The position numbers were made by a program, and so were the translations under genes. Positions 54,427 through 63,880 of a stretch of DNA of 64,000 nucleotides are shown here, one piece after another. This stretch comes from Alteromonas genovensis (GTDB taxonomy: Bacteria; Pseudomonadota; Gammaproteobacteria; Enterobacterales; Alteromonadaceae), in NCBI RefSeq assembly GCF_010500895.1, contig NZ_JAAAWO010000008.1, positions 62,001 to 126,000 on the forward strand, given 5' to 3'. The notes under the pieces were generated by a model that saw only the letters and a list, made by a program, of their open reading frames with translations, searched no databases and was not told the DNA's origin. Positions within the stretch are counted from its first letter, which is position 1. Each line of letters begins with the position of its first letter.

Positions 54427-56103
54427 CTAAGCTTTAAGAATTATGGAATGGGTTTGGCTTACTTTTCCGTCTTTAGTCAAAATGGCATCGACAAAATGCC
54501 ATGTCGCATTTGCTTCTTCATTGGTGACGTTTAGTGTTAGAAATCCGCGCTGATGAAGGTTGCAGTATTGAAGGTCGTCAATAAGCATGGGTAAATCCTT
54601 CGCCATTGCCTCGGCTGCTTTATTATCCATAGATAAATAGTTATCCATCCCTGGCGAGGAAACTCCTGGAGTCGCAAGCTCAACGGCGACTTTTGTTCCA
54701 TCGGCGAGAGTGAGGGTATTATGCCACGCGTTGTGAGTGTCTCCAGCTAGGGCTATGACTGGCTTGTTAAGCTGTTTTAGTTGCGTTAGTAAACGCTCCC
54801 GCTCAACAGGGTAGCCATCCCACGCATCAAGATTGTATGGCATGACCGAGGCCACTAGCTGTAACTCTTTCTCGCTAAGCGTTTCTCCGCGCTGCTGTTT
54901 ACGCTTTATCTCGGCAAGATAGCTAACGTGAGCCGGAATTTGCTCCCGCGGCACGCCATTAAATATAGACACCGGAAACAGCATGCGACCCATTAAAAGC
55001 TGTTGGCCTAACACCTGCCATTTTGCACTGCTGTTTTTCATTGCCTCGTTCAACCATTTACGCTGCGCGTCGCCAAGCAGACCTCGCTGCGGGTTACTTA
55101 TATCTTTAGTAAACGCCGTTTGGTTGAACGCCATGGTATCTTTGTCACGGTAATGAGCATATTCAAGCTGCTTATCGCGAGCGAGTACCCGCGTGTCTAA
55201 CATGTACAGGTCGAGCAGTTTTCCGAATGTAAATTGTCGATAAATTTCCATACGCGCCTCACCAAAGGTGGGTCTTATTGGCAGCCACTCGTAGTAGGCT
55301 TGTATCGCTGCTGCGCGGCGGTTGAAAAAGTCGCCTTCATCGTCCTGATGATTTTGAGCGCCATCTTTGTAAGTATCGTTTGATACTTCATGGTCGTCCC
55401 ATACTACAATAAAGGGTTTATTTTGATGCAGCGCGAGCAACCCTTCATCTGTTCGATAAAGCGCATAGCGACGGCGATAATCGGCAAGGGTAAAGAGCTC
55501 GGTGTCGTTGTCAGGTTCAAACGTACGGCCAATTTGTTTTGCGTTTTCTGTGGCGTATCCTTCGCCGTCATATTCATAGATGTAGTCGCCCAAGTGAAGC
55601 ACGTAGTCTATGTTTGAATTCTTGGCAGCCTCCATGTAAGGCGTGAAAAAGCCTGCTGGATAGTTAGAGCAAGAAAATACTCCAAAAGTCACTTCACTGA
55701 TGTCATTGGAAGGTAGGGTCCGTGTTTCACCGATAGCACTCACGCTGTCAGCGCTTCGAAAGCGATAATAATATTGACTGTCAGGGGATAGGCCTTTTAC
55801 GTCAACTTTAACGGTATAGTCTTGAGATGCTATGGCGGATACTATGTCGCTGGCCACAATACTTTTGAACGTTTTGTCGCTGGCTACCTCCCAAATAATG
55901 TCGGCTTTAGCGGCATTACCCGCTGGAACTGCCCGCGTCCAGATAATAACAGCGCTTTGTAACGGATCGCCACTGGCCACGCCATGTGTAAAAGCAGCAT
56001 TGCTTGATGGGCGAGCGTTCGAAACGCATCCTGCTAGTCCACTTGATATTGCCATGCTCACGCCAGCAACTGATGATAATGCAATAAATTTTCTTCTATC
56101 CAT
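54427..56103 (-). CDS. phoD: PhoD-type alkaline phosphatase/phosphodiesterase
   Basis: 558 residues. The twin-arginine-like signal MDRRKFIALSSVAGVSM with LAGC suggests a Tat-exported, possibly lipid-anchored enzyme. An N-terminal Ig-like PhoD_N domain (FTHGVASGDPLQSAVIIWTR) precedes the catalytic domain: FGVFSCSNYPAGFF, LHLGDYIYEYDG, VVWDDHEVSNDTYKDGA and LAGDTHNAWHN, with the metal-binding Asp and His residues. It releases phosphate from phosphodiesters or monoesters. No Pho box was recognised by eye. Confidence 0.92.
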   Translation of the reverse strand: MDRRKFIALSSVAGVSMAISSGLAGCVSNARPSSNAAFTHGVASGDPLQSAVIIWTRAVPAGNAAKADIIWEVASDKTFKSIVASDIVSAIASQDYTVKVDVKGLSPDSQYYYRFRSADSVSAIGETRTLPSNDISEVTFGVFSCSNYPAGFFTPYMEAAKNSNIDYVLHLGDYIYEYDGEGYATENAKQIGRTFEPDNDTELFTLADYRRRYALYRTDEGLLALHQNKPFIVVWDDHEVSNDTYKDGAQNHQDDEGDFFNRRAAAIQAYYEWLPIRPTFGEARMEIYRQFTFGKLLDLYMLDTRVLARDKQLEYAHYRDKDTMAFNQTAFTKDISNPQRGLLGDAQRKWLNEAMKNSSAKWQVLGQQLLMGRMLFPVSIFNGVPREQIPAHVSYLAEIKRKQQRGETLSEKELQLVASVMPYNLDAWDGYPVERERLLTQLKQLNKPVIALAGDTHNAWHNTLTLADGTKVAVELATPGVSSPGMDNYLSMDNKAAEAMAKDLPMLIDDLQYCNLHQRGFLTLNVTNEEANATWHFVDAILTKDGKVSQTHSIILKA

Positions 56104-56930
56104 GGTGCCTGGTTTTCCAAAAAGAGTAAGTGATATATCGATGCTGCGTTTATATTTCGGAAATAACGTTAGGTTTCAACCTTATAAAGTGCCAATGCCC
56201 TAGAGCACAGTCGCTTCTAAGCACAAATTCCTCAAAGCGTTAACGCCCCCCAAAACACAAATCTCGACATGCTAACGCTTATTTTTATACAGGGGCTATA
56301 TGACATGAAGGTGTCACTTTTTTATCAATATTTTGCACTACTAAAGCCAAGCTTGTGTATTCATCATAAAAAAATACTATTAAGACAGTCATAAAATACT
56401 ATTGAGACAGTCATAACAATTAGCCAACGCTACTAATGAGACAGGCATAACAATTAGCCAGCCTACTATTGAGACAGTCATAACAATTAGCCAACGCTAC
56501 TAATGAGACAGGCATAACAATTAGCCAGCCTACTAATGAGACAGTCATAACAATTAACCAACGCAACCAATTAGACAGGCATGATAAATAGCGCTTTTGT
56601 GATACGAACGAGCCATCTATTAACAATGAGCTAATCAAACGAAGCGAGTTACCGCTCATTATTTTGCTAGAAAAATGAAGAGTCGAGTCTTCTTAGGCGC
56701 TTGCGCTGTATCGTGCTGTCACTTGAGCGCAATATTTTTGTGATAAATACTGTTATACTGTGCATCAAACAACCAGATGGCGAAGCGATTGCAGTGGTGC
56801 CGTAACAGCTAAGTAGTTTCGGGAATGAAATTACACACTATGCAATCGCGCAAAGCCAATTGAAATATCCGCTTTTTAGAAATGATATTGAAAAACAAAA
56901 TCAAATAAACAAAAGGTAATTTACAAATAC
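56104..56930. other. Long intergenic region upstream of rnr
   Basis: Contains a seven-copy repeat array (56384-56582), then about 350 bp before rnr with an 8-bp inverted repeat GCGATTGC (56785) / GCAATCGC (56842). A TATACT -10-like hexamer near 56754 may belong to the rnr promoter. The minus-strand frame 56420-56659 is only the translated array. Confidence 0.55.
56384..56582 (+). repeat. Alternating 33/34-bp short-repeat array
   Basis: GACAGTCAT at 56384, 56406, 56473, 56540 and GACAGGCAT at 56440, 56507, 56574. From the second unit on, T and G versions strictly alternate with spacings 34, 33, 34, 33, 34. The context is CTAWTGAGACAGKCATAAC followed by AATTAGCCA. The repeating block is thus 67 bp. 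Confidence 0.92.
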
Positions 56931-59312
56931 ATGAGTGAAGACCCGCATTATCAGCGCGAGAAAGAAAAGTACGAAAACCCGGTAGCTAGCCGAGAACATT
57001 TGATGAGCATATTGAAAGAGTATGACAAACCCTTGTCATTTCTTGATATTTGCGCCGAAGTAAATGCTGAAAACGAAGATGCCCGCATTGGTATTCAACG
57101 ACGACTTCGTGCCATGGAGCGCGAGGGGCAGGTACAGTTTACGCGTCAGAAAAAGTACATTCTTCAAAACCGTGATGAAATATTTAAAGGCCGACTTATT
57201 GGCCACCGCGACGGTTTTGGTTTCTTGCGCCCTGAAGATAAAAGTGGCGATTTATTCGTAAGTGCAGGACAAATGAGCATGTTCCTGCATGATGATATTG
57301 TAGAAGCCAGAGTGAGCGGCACCGACCGCAGAGGCCGCAAAGAAGCATTTATCACCCAAGTGATAGAGCCAAGAGAAGAGCCCATTGTCGGGCGCTACTT
57401 TGTAGAGCAAGGCTTTGGCATGGTAGTGCCAGACGACAGCCGCCTTCAACACGAAATTGTTATTCCACCGGAAAGCACCAACGGTGCTCGAATGGGGCAA
57501 GTTGTGGTTGTGGAGCTTTCTCAGCGACCGCGCAGAAAAATGAGCCCAGTAGGTAAAGTTGTTGAAGTACTTGGAGAGCATATGGCGCCAGGTATGGAAA
57601 TTGAGATGGCCCTGCGCACATTTGATATTCCACACCAGTGGCCGAAGGGCGTGACTAAACAAGTATCACACCTTACCGATCAAGTGCCAGATGATGCTAA
57701 AGCTGGACGGGTAGATTTACGTCAATTGCCGTTGGTAACTATTGATGGTGAAGATGCCAGAGACTTCGACGACGCAGTATATTGTGAGCCGCTAGACGAT
57801 GGCGGCTGGCAGCTATGGGTAGCCATTGCCGATGTGAGCCATTATGTTAAAACAGGCTCGGCACTTGATGATGAAGCGCAACAGCGTGGAAATTCGGTGT
57901 ACTTCCCTGACCAAGTTATTCCAATGCTGCCTGAAGTACTATCAAACGGCTTGTGCTCGCTGAATCCTGAGGTAGATCGTTTGTGCATGGTGTGTGAAAT
58001 GACCATCAGTGCGCAAGGCATTCTTGAAGAGTTCCAATTTTACGAAGCCGTAATGAATTCTCATGCTCGCCTTACCTATAACAAGGTTTGGAAAATTCTG
58101 CAGGGCGACAAAGAAATGCATCAGCGCTACGAAGCGCATGTGCCTCATTTGCGTAACTTACACGACTTGTATCGGGGCCTTAAAAAGTCTCGCGCCAAAC
58201 GCGGTGCTATTGAGTTTGAAACGCAAGAAGTAAAATTTGTGTTTAACGCACAGCGCAAGATAGAAAACATTGTTCCTCTTGTGAGAAATGACGCGCATAA
58301 GCTTATTGAAGAGTGCATGATCATGGCGAACGTGAGCGCTGCACTTATGCTTGAAAAGCATGAGGCACCGGCGTTATATCGCATACACGATAAGCCTGAC
58401 GCTGACAGGCTTACTGCATTTACGAGTTACCTCAGCGAGATAGGGATTACTCATCGCATTGTTGATGATGCAGAGCCTTCTGCGTTTACCGATGTGGTGC
58501 TTAAAACCAAAGGTCGGGTGGATGAAGAGCTAATACAAACCATGTTGCTTCGCTCAATGAAGCAAGCGGTGTATGACGGCGACAACGTAGGCCATTTCGG
58601 ATTGGCGCTAGAAGCTTACGCGCATTTTACCTCTCCAATTCGTCGCTACCCCGATTTGGTGGTTCACCGAGCGCTGAAAAGCATTATTGCAAAGCAGCAG
58701 GGCAAAAAGTCGGTAAGCGGTAGTAAGAGTTATACGGTTGACGAAATAGAGCAATTAGGTGAACAGTGCTCTATGAAAGAGCGCAGAGCCGATGATGCGA
58801 CTCGCGACGTTGCCGATTGGTTGAAGTGTGAATTTATGCTCGACCACGTTGGCGATACCTTTGAAGGTGTGGTGAGCTCGGTCACTAATTTCGGCTTGTT
58901 TATCCGCCTTACCGAATATCATATTGACGGGCTTGTTCACATTACTTCATTAGATGACGACTATTATCAGTTTGATGATGTGAAAATGGCGTTAGTTGGC
59001 GAGTCTGGTCACAATCAGTTTAGATTGGGCGACACCGTTTTGGTTCAAGTTGCTGCTGTTAATTTAGATGAAAGAAAGATTGATTTATTGTTCGATAAGT
59101 CTATGCTGCGCAGCCCTGGTGGCAAGAAGGGAAAAGCGAAATCTTCTAAAAAAGCCGCTGGAAAAGGAAAGCGAGGCCCTAAACCTGCATCAAATAAAGG
59201 TGGTGGCACTGGGCAAGAAAAAGGACCAGCGAAGACGCCAGCCAAGGGTGGGGCAAAAAGCCCTGCCAAAGCGGGTAAATCAGATAAAACGAGCAGAAGA
59301 GGAAAGCGTTAA
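56931..59312 (+). CDS. rnr: Ribonuclease R
   Basis: 3'-5' exoribonuclease that degrades structured RNA. 793 residues: N-terminal helix-turn-helix-like segment, cold-shock domains (LIGHRDGFGFLRPED), RNB domain with EDARDFDDAV (274-281; the metal-binding Asp residues) and AHFTSPIRRYPDL, then S1 domain (GDTFEGVVSSVTNFGLFIRL). A Lys/Ala/Gly-rich basic tail of about 65 residues ends the protein. The rlmB start follows the stop without a gap. Confidence 0.95.
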   Translation: MSEDPHYQREKEKYENPVASREHLMSILKEYDKPLSFLDICAEVNAENEDARIGIQRRLRAMEREGQVQFTRQKKYILQNRDEIFKGRLIGHRDGFGFLRPEDKSGDLFVSAGQMSMFLHDDIVEARVSGTDRRGRKEAFITQVIEPREEPIVGRYFVEQGFGMVVPDDSRLQHEIVIPPESTNGARMGQVVVVELSQRPRRKMSPVGKVVEVLGEHMAPGMEIEMALRTFDIPHQWPKGVTKQVSHLTDQVPDDAKAGRVDLRQLPLVTIDGEDARDFDDAVYCEPLDDGGWQLWVAIADVSHYVKTGSALDDEAQQRGNSVYFPDQVIPMLPEVLSNGLCSLNPEVDRLCMVCEMTISAQGILEEFQFYEAVMNSHARLTYNKVWKILQGDKEMHQRYEAHVPHLRNLHDLYRGLKKSRAKRGAIEFETQEVKFVFNAQRKIENIVPLVRNDAHKLIEECMIMANVSAALMLEKHEAPALYRIHDKPDADRLTAFTSYLSEIGITHRIVDDAEPSAFTDVVLKTKGRVDEELIQTMLLRSMKQAVYDGDNVGHFGLALEAYAHFTSPIRRYPDLVVHRALKSIIAKQQGKKSVSGSKSYTVDEIEQLGEQCSMKERRADDATRDVADWLKCEFMLDHVGDTFEGVVSSVTNFGLFIRLTEYHIDGLVHITSLDDDYYQFDDVKMALVGESGHNQFRLGDTVLVQVAAVNLDERKIDLLFDKSMLRSPGGKKGKAKSSKKAAGKGKRGPKPASNKGGGTGQEKGPAKTPAKGGAKSPAKAGKSDKTSRRGKR

Positions 59313-60053
59313 ATGGCGCAGCAAGAATGGTTATACGGATTACATGCTATGCAGTCGGTATTAGAAAACGAGCCTGAGCGTGTTGTTGAAGTTATGGTGC
59401 TTAAAGGTAGAACCGACGAGCGTTTAGTCAACATTGTGAACCAAGCCCGCCGTTTTGGCATTTCTGTACAGTTTTGTCAGCGCAAAACCTTAGATGACAA
59501 AGTTAACGGCGAGCAACACCAAGGCGTAGTTGCTAGAGCAAAAGCCGCACGAGTGCTTGATGAAGCCGATCTTGACCGCATTTTAGAAAAAGAGTCGCAA
59601 CCTTTTTTATTGGTGCTAGACGGAATTACCGACCCGCATAATTTAGGCGCGTGTTTACGGACTGCTGATGGCGCTGGTGTACATGCCGTTGTGGTACCGA
59701 AAGACAAATCAGCTAGCTTAAATGGCACTGTACGTAAAGTGGCGTGTGGTGCGGCAGAAGTGATACCGCTTATTCAAGTAACCAATTTGGCTAGAAGCTT
59801 AAAGCACATGCAAGACAAAGGGATTTGGATTGTAGGTACAGCAGGTGAAACTGATAAAACCCTTTATGATGTTAATCTAAAAGGCCCTACAGCATTGGTG
59901 ATGGGCGCTGAAGGAAAGGGAATGCGAAGGCTCACGAGAGAAAACTGCGACGAGTTAGTGAAGCTACCTATGGCTGGCAGTGTGTCTAGCTTAAACGTAT
60001 CAGTTGCTACTGGCGTGTGCTTATATGAAATTGTAAGGCAACGACTAAGCTAG
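59313..60053 (+). CDS. rlmB: 23S rRNA Gm2251 2'-O-methyltransferase
   Basis: SPOUT methyltransferase, 246 residues: N-terminal substrate-binding part ([19 protein letters not shown]) and C-terminal knotted SAM domain ([44 protein letters not shown]). It is contiguous with rnr, as in E. coli, and ends at a clear terminator. Confidence 0.95.
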   Translation: MAQQEWLYGLHAMQSVLENEPERVVEVMVLKGRTDERLVNIVNQARRFGISVQFCQRKTLDDKVNGEQHQGVVARAKAARVLDEADLDRILEKESQPFLLVLDGITDPHNLGACLRTADGAGVHAVVVPKDKSASLNGTVRKVACGAAEVIPLIQVTNLARSLKHMQDKGIWIVGTAGETDKTLYDVNLKGPTALVMGAEGKGMRRLTRENCDELVKLPMAGSVSSLNVSVATGVCLYEIVRQRLS

Positions 60054-60094
60054 CATCGCTAACACCACTGTGCATGAAATAAGTGCATTTACGA

Positions 60095-60119
60095 GGGGCA
60101 ATTGTATTGCCCCTTTTTT
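60095..60119 (+). terminator. rnr-rlmB terminator
   Basis: GGGGCAAT-TGT-ATTGCCCC followed by six T. Confidence 0.93.
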
Positions 60120-60149
60120 GTACCTACGCACTATTGAAGCAACTAATGA

Positions 60150-60233
60150 GACAGGCATAAAACTATTGTACCAAGTAACCAACAACTAGTGAGACAGGCA
60201 TAAAACACTAGAAGCAACTAATAAGACAGCCAT
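60150..60233 (+). repeat. RAYT-flanking short repeats, left group
   Basis: GACAGGCAT at 60150 and 60193, GACAGCCAT at 60225, each inside ACTARTGAGACAGGCATAAAAC-like context (spacing 43 and 32). All have the same strand orientation as the transposase gene. Confidence 0.9.
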
Positions 60234-60278
60234 AAAACAGTAATAAAACTGTACCTCGATACACTTTCTTTAAGCTCG

Positions 60279-61304
60279 ATGGATACTCAAACTATTGATA
60301 ATACAACTCACAGTGTGACAGCTTGGATGCCTAAAGCCAGAAAATCGCAAATTAGTCTTTTCGATACACCCTATTATCACTGTATTTCACGCTGTGTTCG
60401 ACGTGCATTTTTGTGCGGGGAAGAAAATGGAAAAAGCTTTGAACATCGCCGTCAATGGGTAGAAGACCGCATACATGTGTTGAGTGAAGTTTTCACAATC
60501 GGTGTATGTGCTTATGCGGTCATGAGTAATCATACCCACTTGGTGTTACATATAGACAAGGAAAAAGCGCAGTCACTTTCCCTCGAGGCAGTACTTCAGC
60601 GTTGGCATACACTGTATAAAGGAACCTTGTTGACACAGCAGTATCTGACGCCGTCGACTCGAGAAGAGCTAAGTGAAGCGCAGATTAAAACCATTGAGTG
60701 TACGGCAGAAGTGTGGCGAAAGCGGCTATACGATATCAGCTGGTTTATGCGAGCACTGAATGAATATATCGCCCGAGCTGCTAACAAAGAAGATGAGTGC
60801 ACAGGGCATTTCTGGGAGGGGCGATTTAAATCGCAAGCGCTATTAGATGAATCGGCTCTTGCGGCCTGTATGGCTTATGTAGATTTAAACCCAGTGCGTG
60901 CAAATATGGCAAAAACGCCAGAAAGTTCCAACCACACGAGTATACAGTATCGTATTCGCGCAGCTAGGGCAGGGAAGACCCCAAAACGACTCATGCCCTT
61001 TTCAAGTAAATCAAAAAGAGGTTTATCAACCGGTTTGCCCTTTACTCTCATTGAATATCTTCAGGCCGTTGATGCAACCAGTCGGCACATCTACCTTGCC
61101 AAACAAGGGAAAGTAGACAACAACGAATTACACATTTTAGAAAGGCTCAACATAGAAAGCGACAAATGGTTAACGCTAACCACGCAATTCGAAACCCTGT
61201 TTAAGCATGCAGCAGGAAAAGTTCAGCATCTAGAGCAGTACGCGCATAATCAAAATCAACATTGGGTACATGGGCAAGCAAATGCCAGACGTTTACTTGG
61301 ATGA
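60279..61304 (+). CDS. REP-associated tyrosine transposase (RAYT, Y1/HUH type)
   Basis: 341-residue relative of IS200/IS605 transposases that acts on short extragenic repeats instead of a full insertion sequence. Marks: ISLFDTPYYHCISRCVRRAFLCG at the start (seen in parts), the HUH pair H85-T-H87 in VMSNHTHLVLH, WFMRALNEYIARAAN, GHFWEGRFKSQALL and the nucleophile region AYVDLNPVRANMA with Y200. The gene is complete. It is bracketed by three short repeats upstream and five in the opposite orientation downstream, and the same repeats occur in two other places within 11 kb. It is probably domesticated, dispersing or maintaining the repeat. Confidence 0.9.
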   Translation: MDTQTIDNTTHSVTAWMPKARKSQISLFDTPYYHCISRCVRRAFLCGEENGKSFEHRRQWVEDRIHVLSEVFTIGVCAYAVMSNHTHLVLHIDKEKAQSLSLEAVLQRWHTLYKGTLLTQQYLTPSTREELSEAQIKTIECTAEVWRKRLYDISWFMRALNEYIARAANKEDECTGHFWEGRFKSQALLDESALAACMAYVDLNPVRANMAKTPESSNHTSIQYRIRAARAGKTPKRLMPFSSKSKRGLSTGLPFTLIEYLQAVDATSRHIYLAKQGKVDNNELHILERLNIESDKWLTLTTQFETLFKHAAGKVQHLEQYAHNQNQHWVHGQANARRLLG

Positions 61305-62115
61305 TTTTAACCTAAGTTAACTGATATCATACCAAGACAGTCAATGTTGCTGCCCATTTCTTTTTCGACAGCGAAAATCATTTGCTCGGCAGCTTCTAAT
61401 TTTCAACAAGAAGAATTAACAAAAATTTATTCAAGCCCGTCTTATGCTGAGCAAATAGACTAAGGGAAAATTTTTCTCATTTTAAACTATGCCTGTCACA
61501 ATTTTCGTCTTTAACTATGCCTGTATTAACTAGTGTTCTCTAATATGCCTGTCTCAATAATTCCTGGTCTCTTTGAATACTCTCGCGTATCTATCAAACT
61601 GCCTGTCTAAATTTAATAAACCCAACAATTCCACCACCTAATTCACCAAACCAAGTGCCCATGCGCCTTTCAAGCGACCTCAAGTAATTGCCAATCATTC
61701 TCAGAAAGACGCAACTCACATTTTGTTACATTTGCGGTTGTAAAATAATTGTTAATTATAAAAATATATTCCTAATATGAATCCGTCCATAGGGCAGAGC
61801 TGACGGGGCATTGTGTTTTTTTACTCCGTTTAATGCCTGTCTAATAGGTATGAAAAAAACTCATCAGGACTGAGGTTGTATACTCAACATGCTGATTTGC
61901 CTATTAATATGGATTTTGTAGATGAAGTGTAGATACGTTTTATTTACGCCAACTGACACGCGGGTAGGTCGTTGCAACGCAGTTGCGTTGAAAGTCATGG
62001 ATAGGCGTTTCGTATAAGGTAATGGTTGAACCTGTATGTCAAAACATAACAAAAGTTTCTAAAGCACGAGAGTAAAAGTGTTGAAACAACAAGACAGATA
62101 AACAGGAAATAAATT
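61305..62115. other. Intergenic region between RAYT and subtilase genes
   Basis: The first part holds the right-hand repeat group (61489-61841). The rest is AT-rich and should contain the subtilase promoter. The minus-strand frame 61864-62052 has no support. Confidence 0.5.
61489..61841 (-). repeat. RAYT-flanking short repeats, right group (inverted)
   Basis: ATGCCTGTC at 61489, 61545 and 61833, with single-base variants ATGCCTGTA at 61517 and CTGCCTGTC at 61599. The orientation is opposite to the left group; the first three are 28 bp apart. Confidence 0.88.
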
Positions 62116-63816
62116 TTGAATTTAAAAAATAAGAAACACACATGTATGACTGCTGCTGCCATCGCAGTTTCTTTAGCCTTCGCTGGTCAAAGTGCAATAG
62201 CTGAAGAAAATGCTCCGGTAAAAGTAGAAGAAAAGAAAAAATCTTTCTCCTCAAAATTGAACAAAAGCTTAAACAAGCGCCTAGATAAACGATTCAAAAA
62301 AGTCGGTTTTGGCTCACTTGAAGAGCCTGGCGATCGCTACATTGTAAAATTCAAAGATGAAATGACCTCTGAAGTTCTTATGGGAACCGACGATGTGTCG
62401 TTAAGAGGAAAAGGAGCGCTAAAATTCGGTAAACAGAAAAAAGCGTTCAATATCCAAGCTGCAAAAAATGATGTTACCCGTGCTGGGGGCTTAGTAAAAA
62501 AAGAATTGAAAAAACATCGCATGATGGCAGCGAAGCTCGATCGTAAAGCGTTAAATGAACTGCGTAAAAATCCAAACGTTGAAAGCATCGAAATAGATGC
62601 GAAGCGCAAGCCTATGGCACAAACCACACCATACGGTTACACCATGGTTCAGGCTAACCAGTTTGGCCAAGCCGATACCACAGCGCGTAAAGTATGTGTT
62701 ATCGATACAGGGTACAACTTGGGCCACCCCGACTTACCTGATACCAATAACGGTGTAACAGGTAATGCAAATAATGCTGCAGTAGGTAACTGGTATAACG
62801 ACGGAAACGGTCACGGAACCCACGTCGCTGGTACTATTGCGGCTTATGACAACAACGAAGGTGTTGTAGGTGTGTATCCTGGCGTCGACCTTCACATTGT
62901 GAAAATATTCAATGACAACGGTCAGTGGACGTACGCTTCAGATCTTATCGACGCTATTACTCAGTGTCAAAATGCAGGTTCAAACGTTGTTAATATGAGT
63001 TTAGGTGGCGGCAGTGCTTCAGCAACAGAGCGTGATGCTATGCAAAGCTTCACCGATGCAGGCATGCTGTTAGTGGCCGCTGCGGGTAACGATGGTAATA
63101 GTGGCAAGTCTTATCCGGCGTCTTACGATGCGGTTATGTCAGTTGCTGCGGTAGACTCAAATGAAAACCGTGCTAGCTACAGCCAATACAACGACCAAGT
63201 AGAGATTGCTGCGCCTGGTAGTGCGGTACAGTCTACTTACCCAACTAACACCTATGCAGCCCTTAGCGGTACATCAATGGCAACACCTCACGTAGCAGGT
63301 GGTGCGGCATTGGTATGGAGCTATTTCCCTCAGTGTACAAATAACCAGATTCGAAATGCGTTGAATGTAACTGCGCAGGATAAAGGCAGTGCGGGTCGAG
63401 ATAACTTCTACGGTTTTGGTTTGATGAAATTGGCTGATGCTTACAACCAACTTAATACCAACGGTTGTGATGGAAACGGCGGAGGAACTGACAATGGTGG
63501 TAGCCCTACCGTTGAGCCAGTGTCTGGCCAAGTACCCGGCTTATCTGCGTCTCGTAACGACTGGAACCGCTACACGTGGACTATTCCGGAAGGCGTAAGC
63601 CAAATGACAGTAAGTATTGCAGGTGGTTCTGGCGATGCAGACCTATATATGAAGTTCGGCTCTCAACCTGAGACGAGTGACTTCGATTGCCGTCCTTATC
63701 GCAATGGTAACAATGAAGAATGTACCTTCGACGCGCCAGCGGCAGGTACTTGGCATATCGGTATACGTGCATACTCTAGATACAGCAACGTAACCCTGTC
63801 TTACTCTTACGAGTAA
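62116..63816 (+). CDS. Secreted subtilisin-like serine protease (S8) with PPC domain
   Basis: 566 residues. The start appears to be TTG at 62116: it gives the positive N-terminus MNLKNKKHTCM needed for the signal peptide (cut near SAIAEE) and has AGGAAA upstream. Then a basic stretch, inhibitor-I9-like propeptide (DRYIVKFKDEM ... VESIEID), and the peptidase with the triad D197 (VCVIDTGYN), H233 (GHGTHVAG) and S387 (GTSMATPHVAG). A Gly-rich linker leads to a C-terminal pre-peptidase domain (GSGDADLYMKFG, CTFDAPAAGTWHIGI), usually removed on maturation. Confidence 0.95.
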   Translation: MNLKNKKHTCMTAAAIAVSLAFAGQSAIAEENAPVKVEEKKKSFSSKLNKSLNKRLDKRFKKVGFGSLEEPGDRYIVKFKDEMTSEVLMGTDDVSLRGKGALKFGKQKKAFNIQAAKNDVTRAGGLVKKELKKHRMMAAKLDRKALNELRKNPNVESIEIDAKRKPMAQTTPYGYTMVQANQFGQADTTARKVCVIDTGYNLGHPDLPDTNNGVTGNANNAAVGNWYNDGNGHGTHVAGTIAAYDNNEGVVGVYPGVDLHIVKIFNDNGQWTYASDLIDAITQCQNAGSNVVNMSLGGGSASATERDAMQSFTDAGMLLVAAAGNDGNSGKSYPASYDAVMSVAAVDSNENRASYSQYNDQVEIAAPGSAVQSTYPTNTYAALSGTSMATPHVAGGAALVWSYFPQCTNNQIRNALNVTAQDKGSAGRDNFYGFGLMKLADAYNQLNTNGCDGNGGGTDNGGSPTVEPVSGQVPGLSASRNDWNRYTWTIPEGVSQMTVSIAGGSGDADLYMKFGSQPETSDFDCRPYRNGNNEECTFDAPAAGTWHIGIRAYSRYSNVTLSYSYE

Positions 63817-63851
63817 TCTTTAGCGAATAACCGTAAATAAGATTGATAGTC

Positions 63852-63880
63852 AAAAGCCTGCAGCTCTGCAGGCTTTTTTT
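63852..63880 (+). terminator. Subtilase terminator
   Basis: AAAAGCCTGCA-GCTC-TGCAGGCTTTT with seven T, 36 bp after the stop. Confidence 0.95.

Noticed and set aside
56384..56582. CRISPR-like array
   Set aside because: The spacing is regular but the intervals between motifs are themselves repeated (AATTAGCCA...CTA), the conserved word is only about 20 bp, and no cas gene is present.
56420..56659. Minus-strand 79-codon reading frame
   Set aside because: It is a translation of the repeat array, has no ribosome binding site, and its repeated LIVMTVSLV/LIVMPVSLV text only mirrors the DNA repeat.
60279..61304. Complete IS200/IS605 insertion sequence
   Set aside because: No TnpB partner, no single left/right end hairpins; protein pattern and surrounding repeats fit a RAYT instead.
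61864..62052. Minus-strand 62-codon frame upstream of the subtilase
   Set aside because: No ribosome binding site, and it occupies the expected promoter of the subtilase gene.
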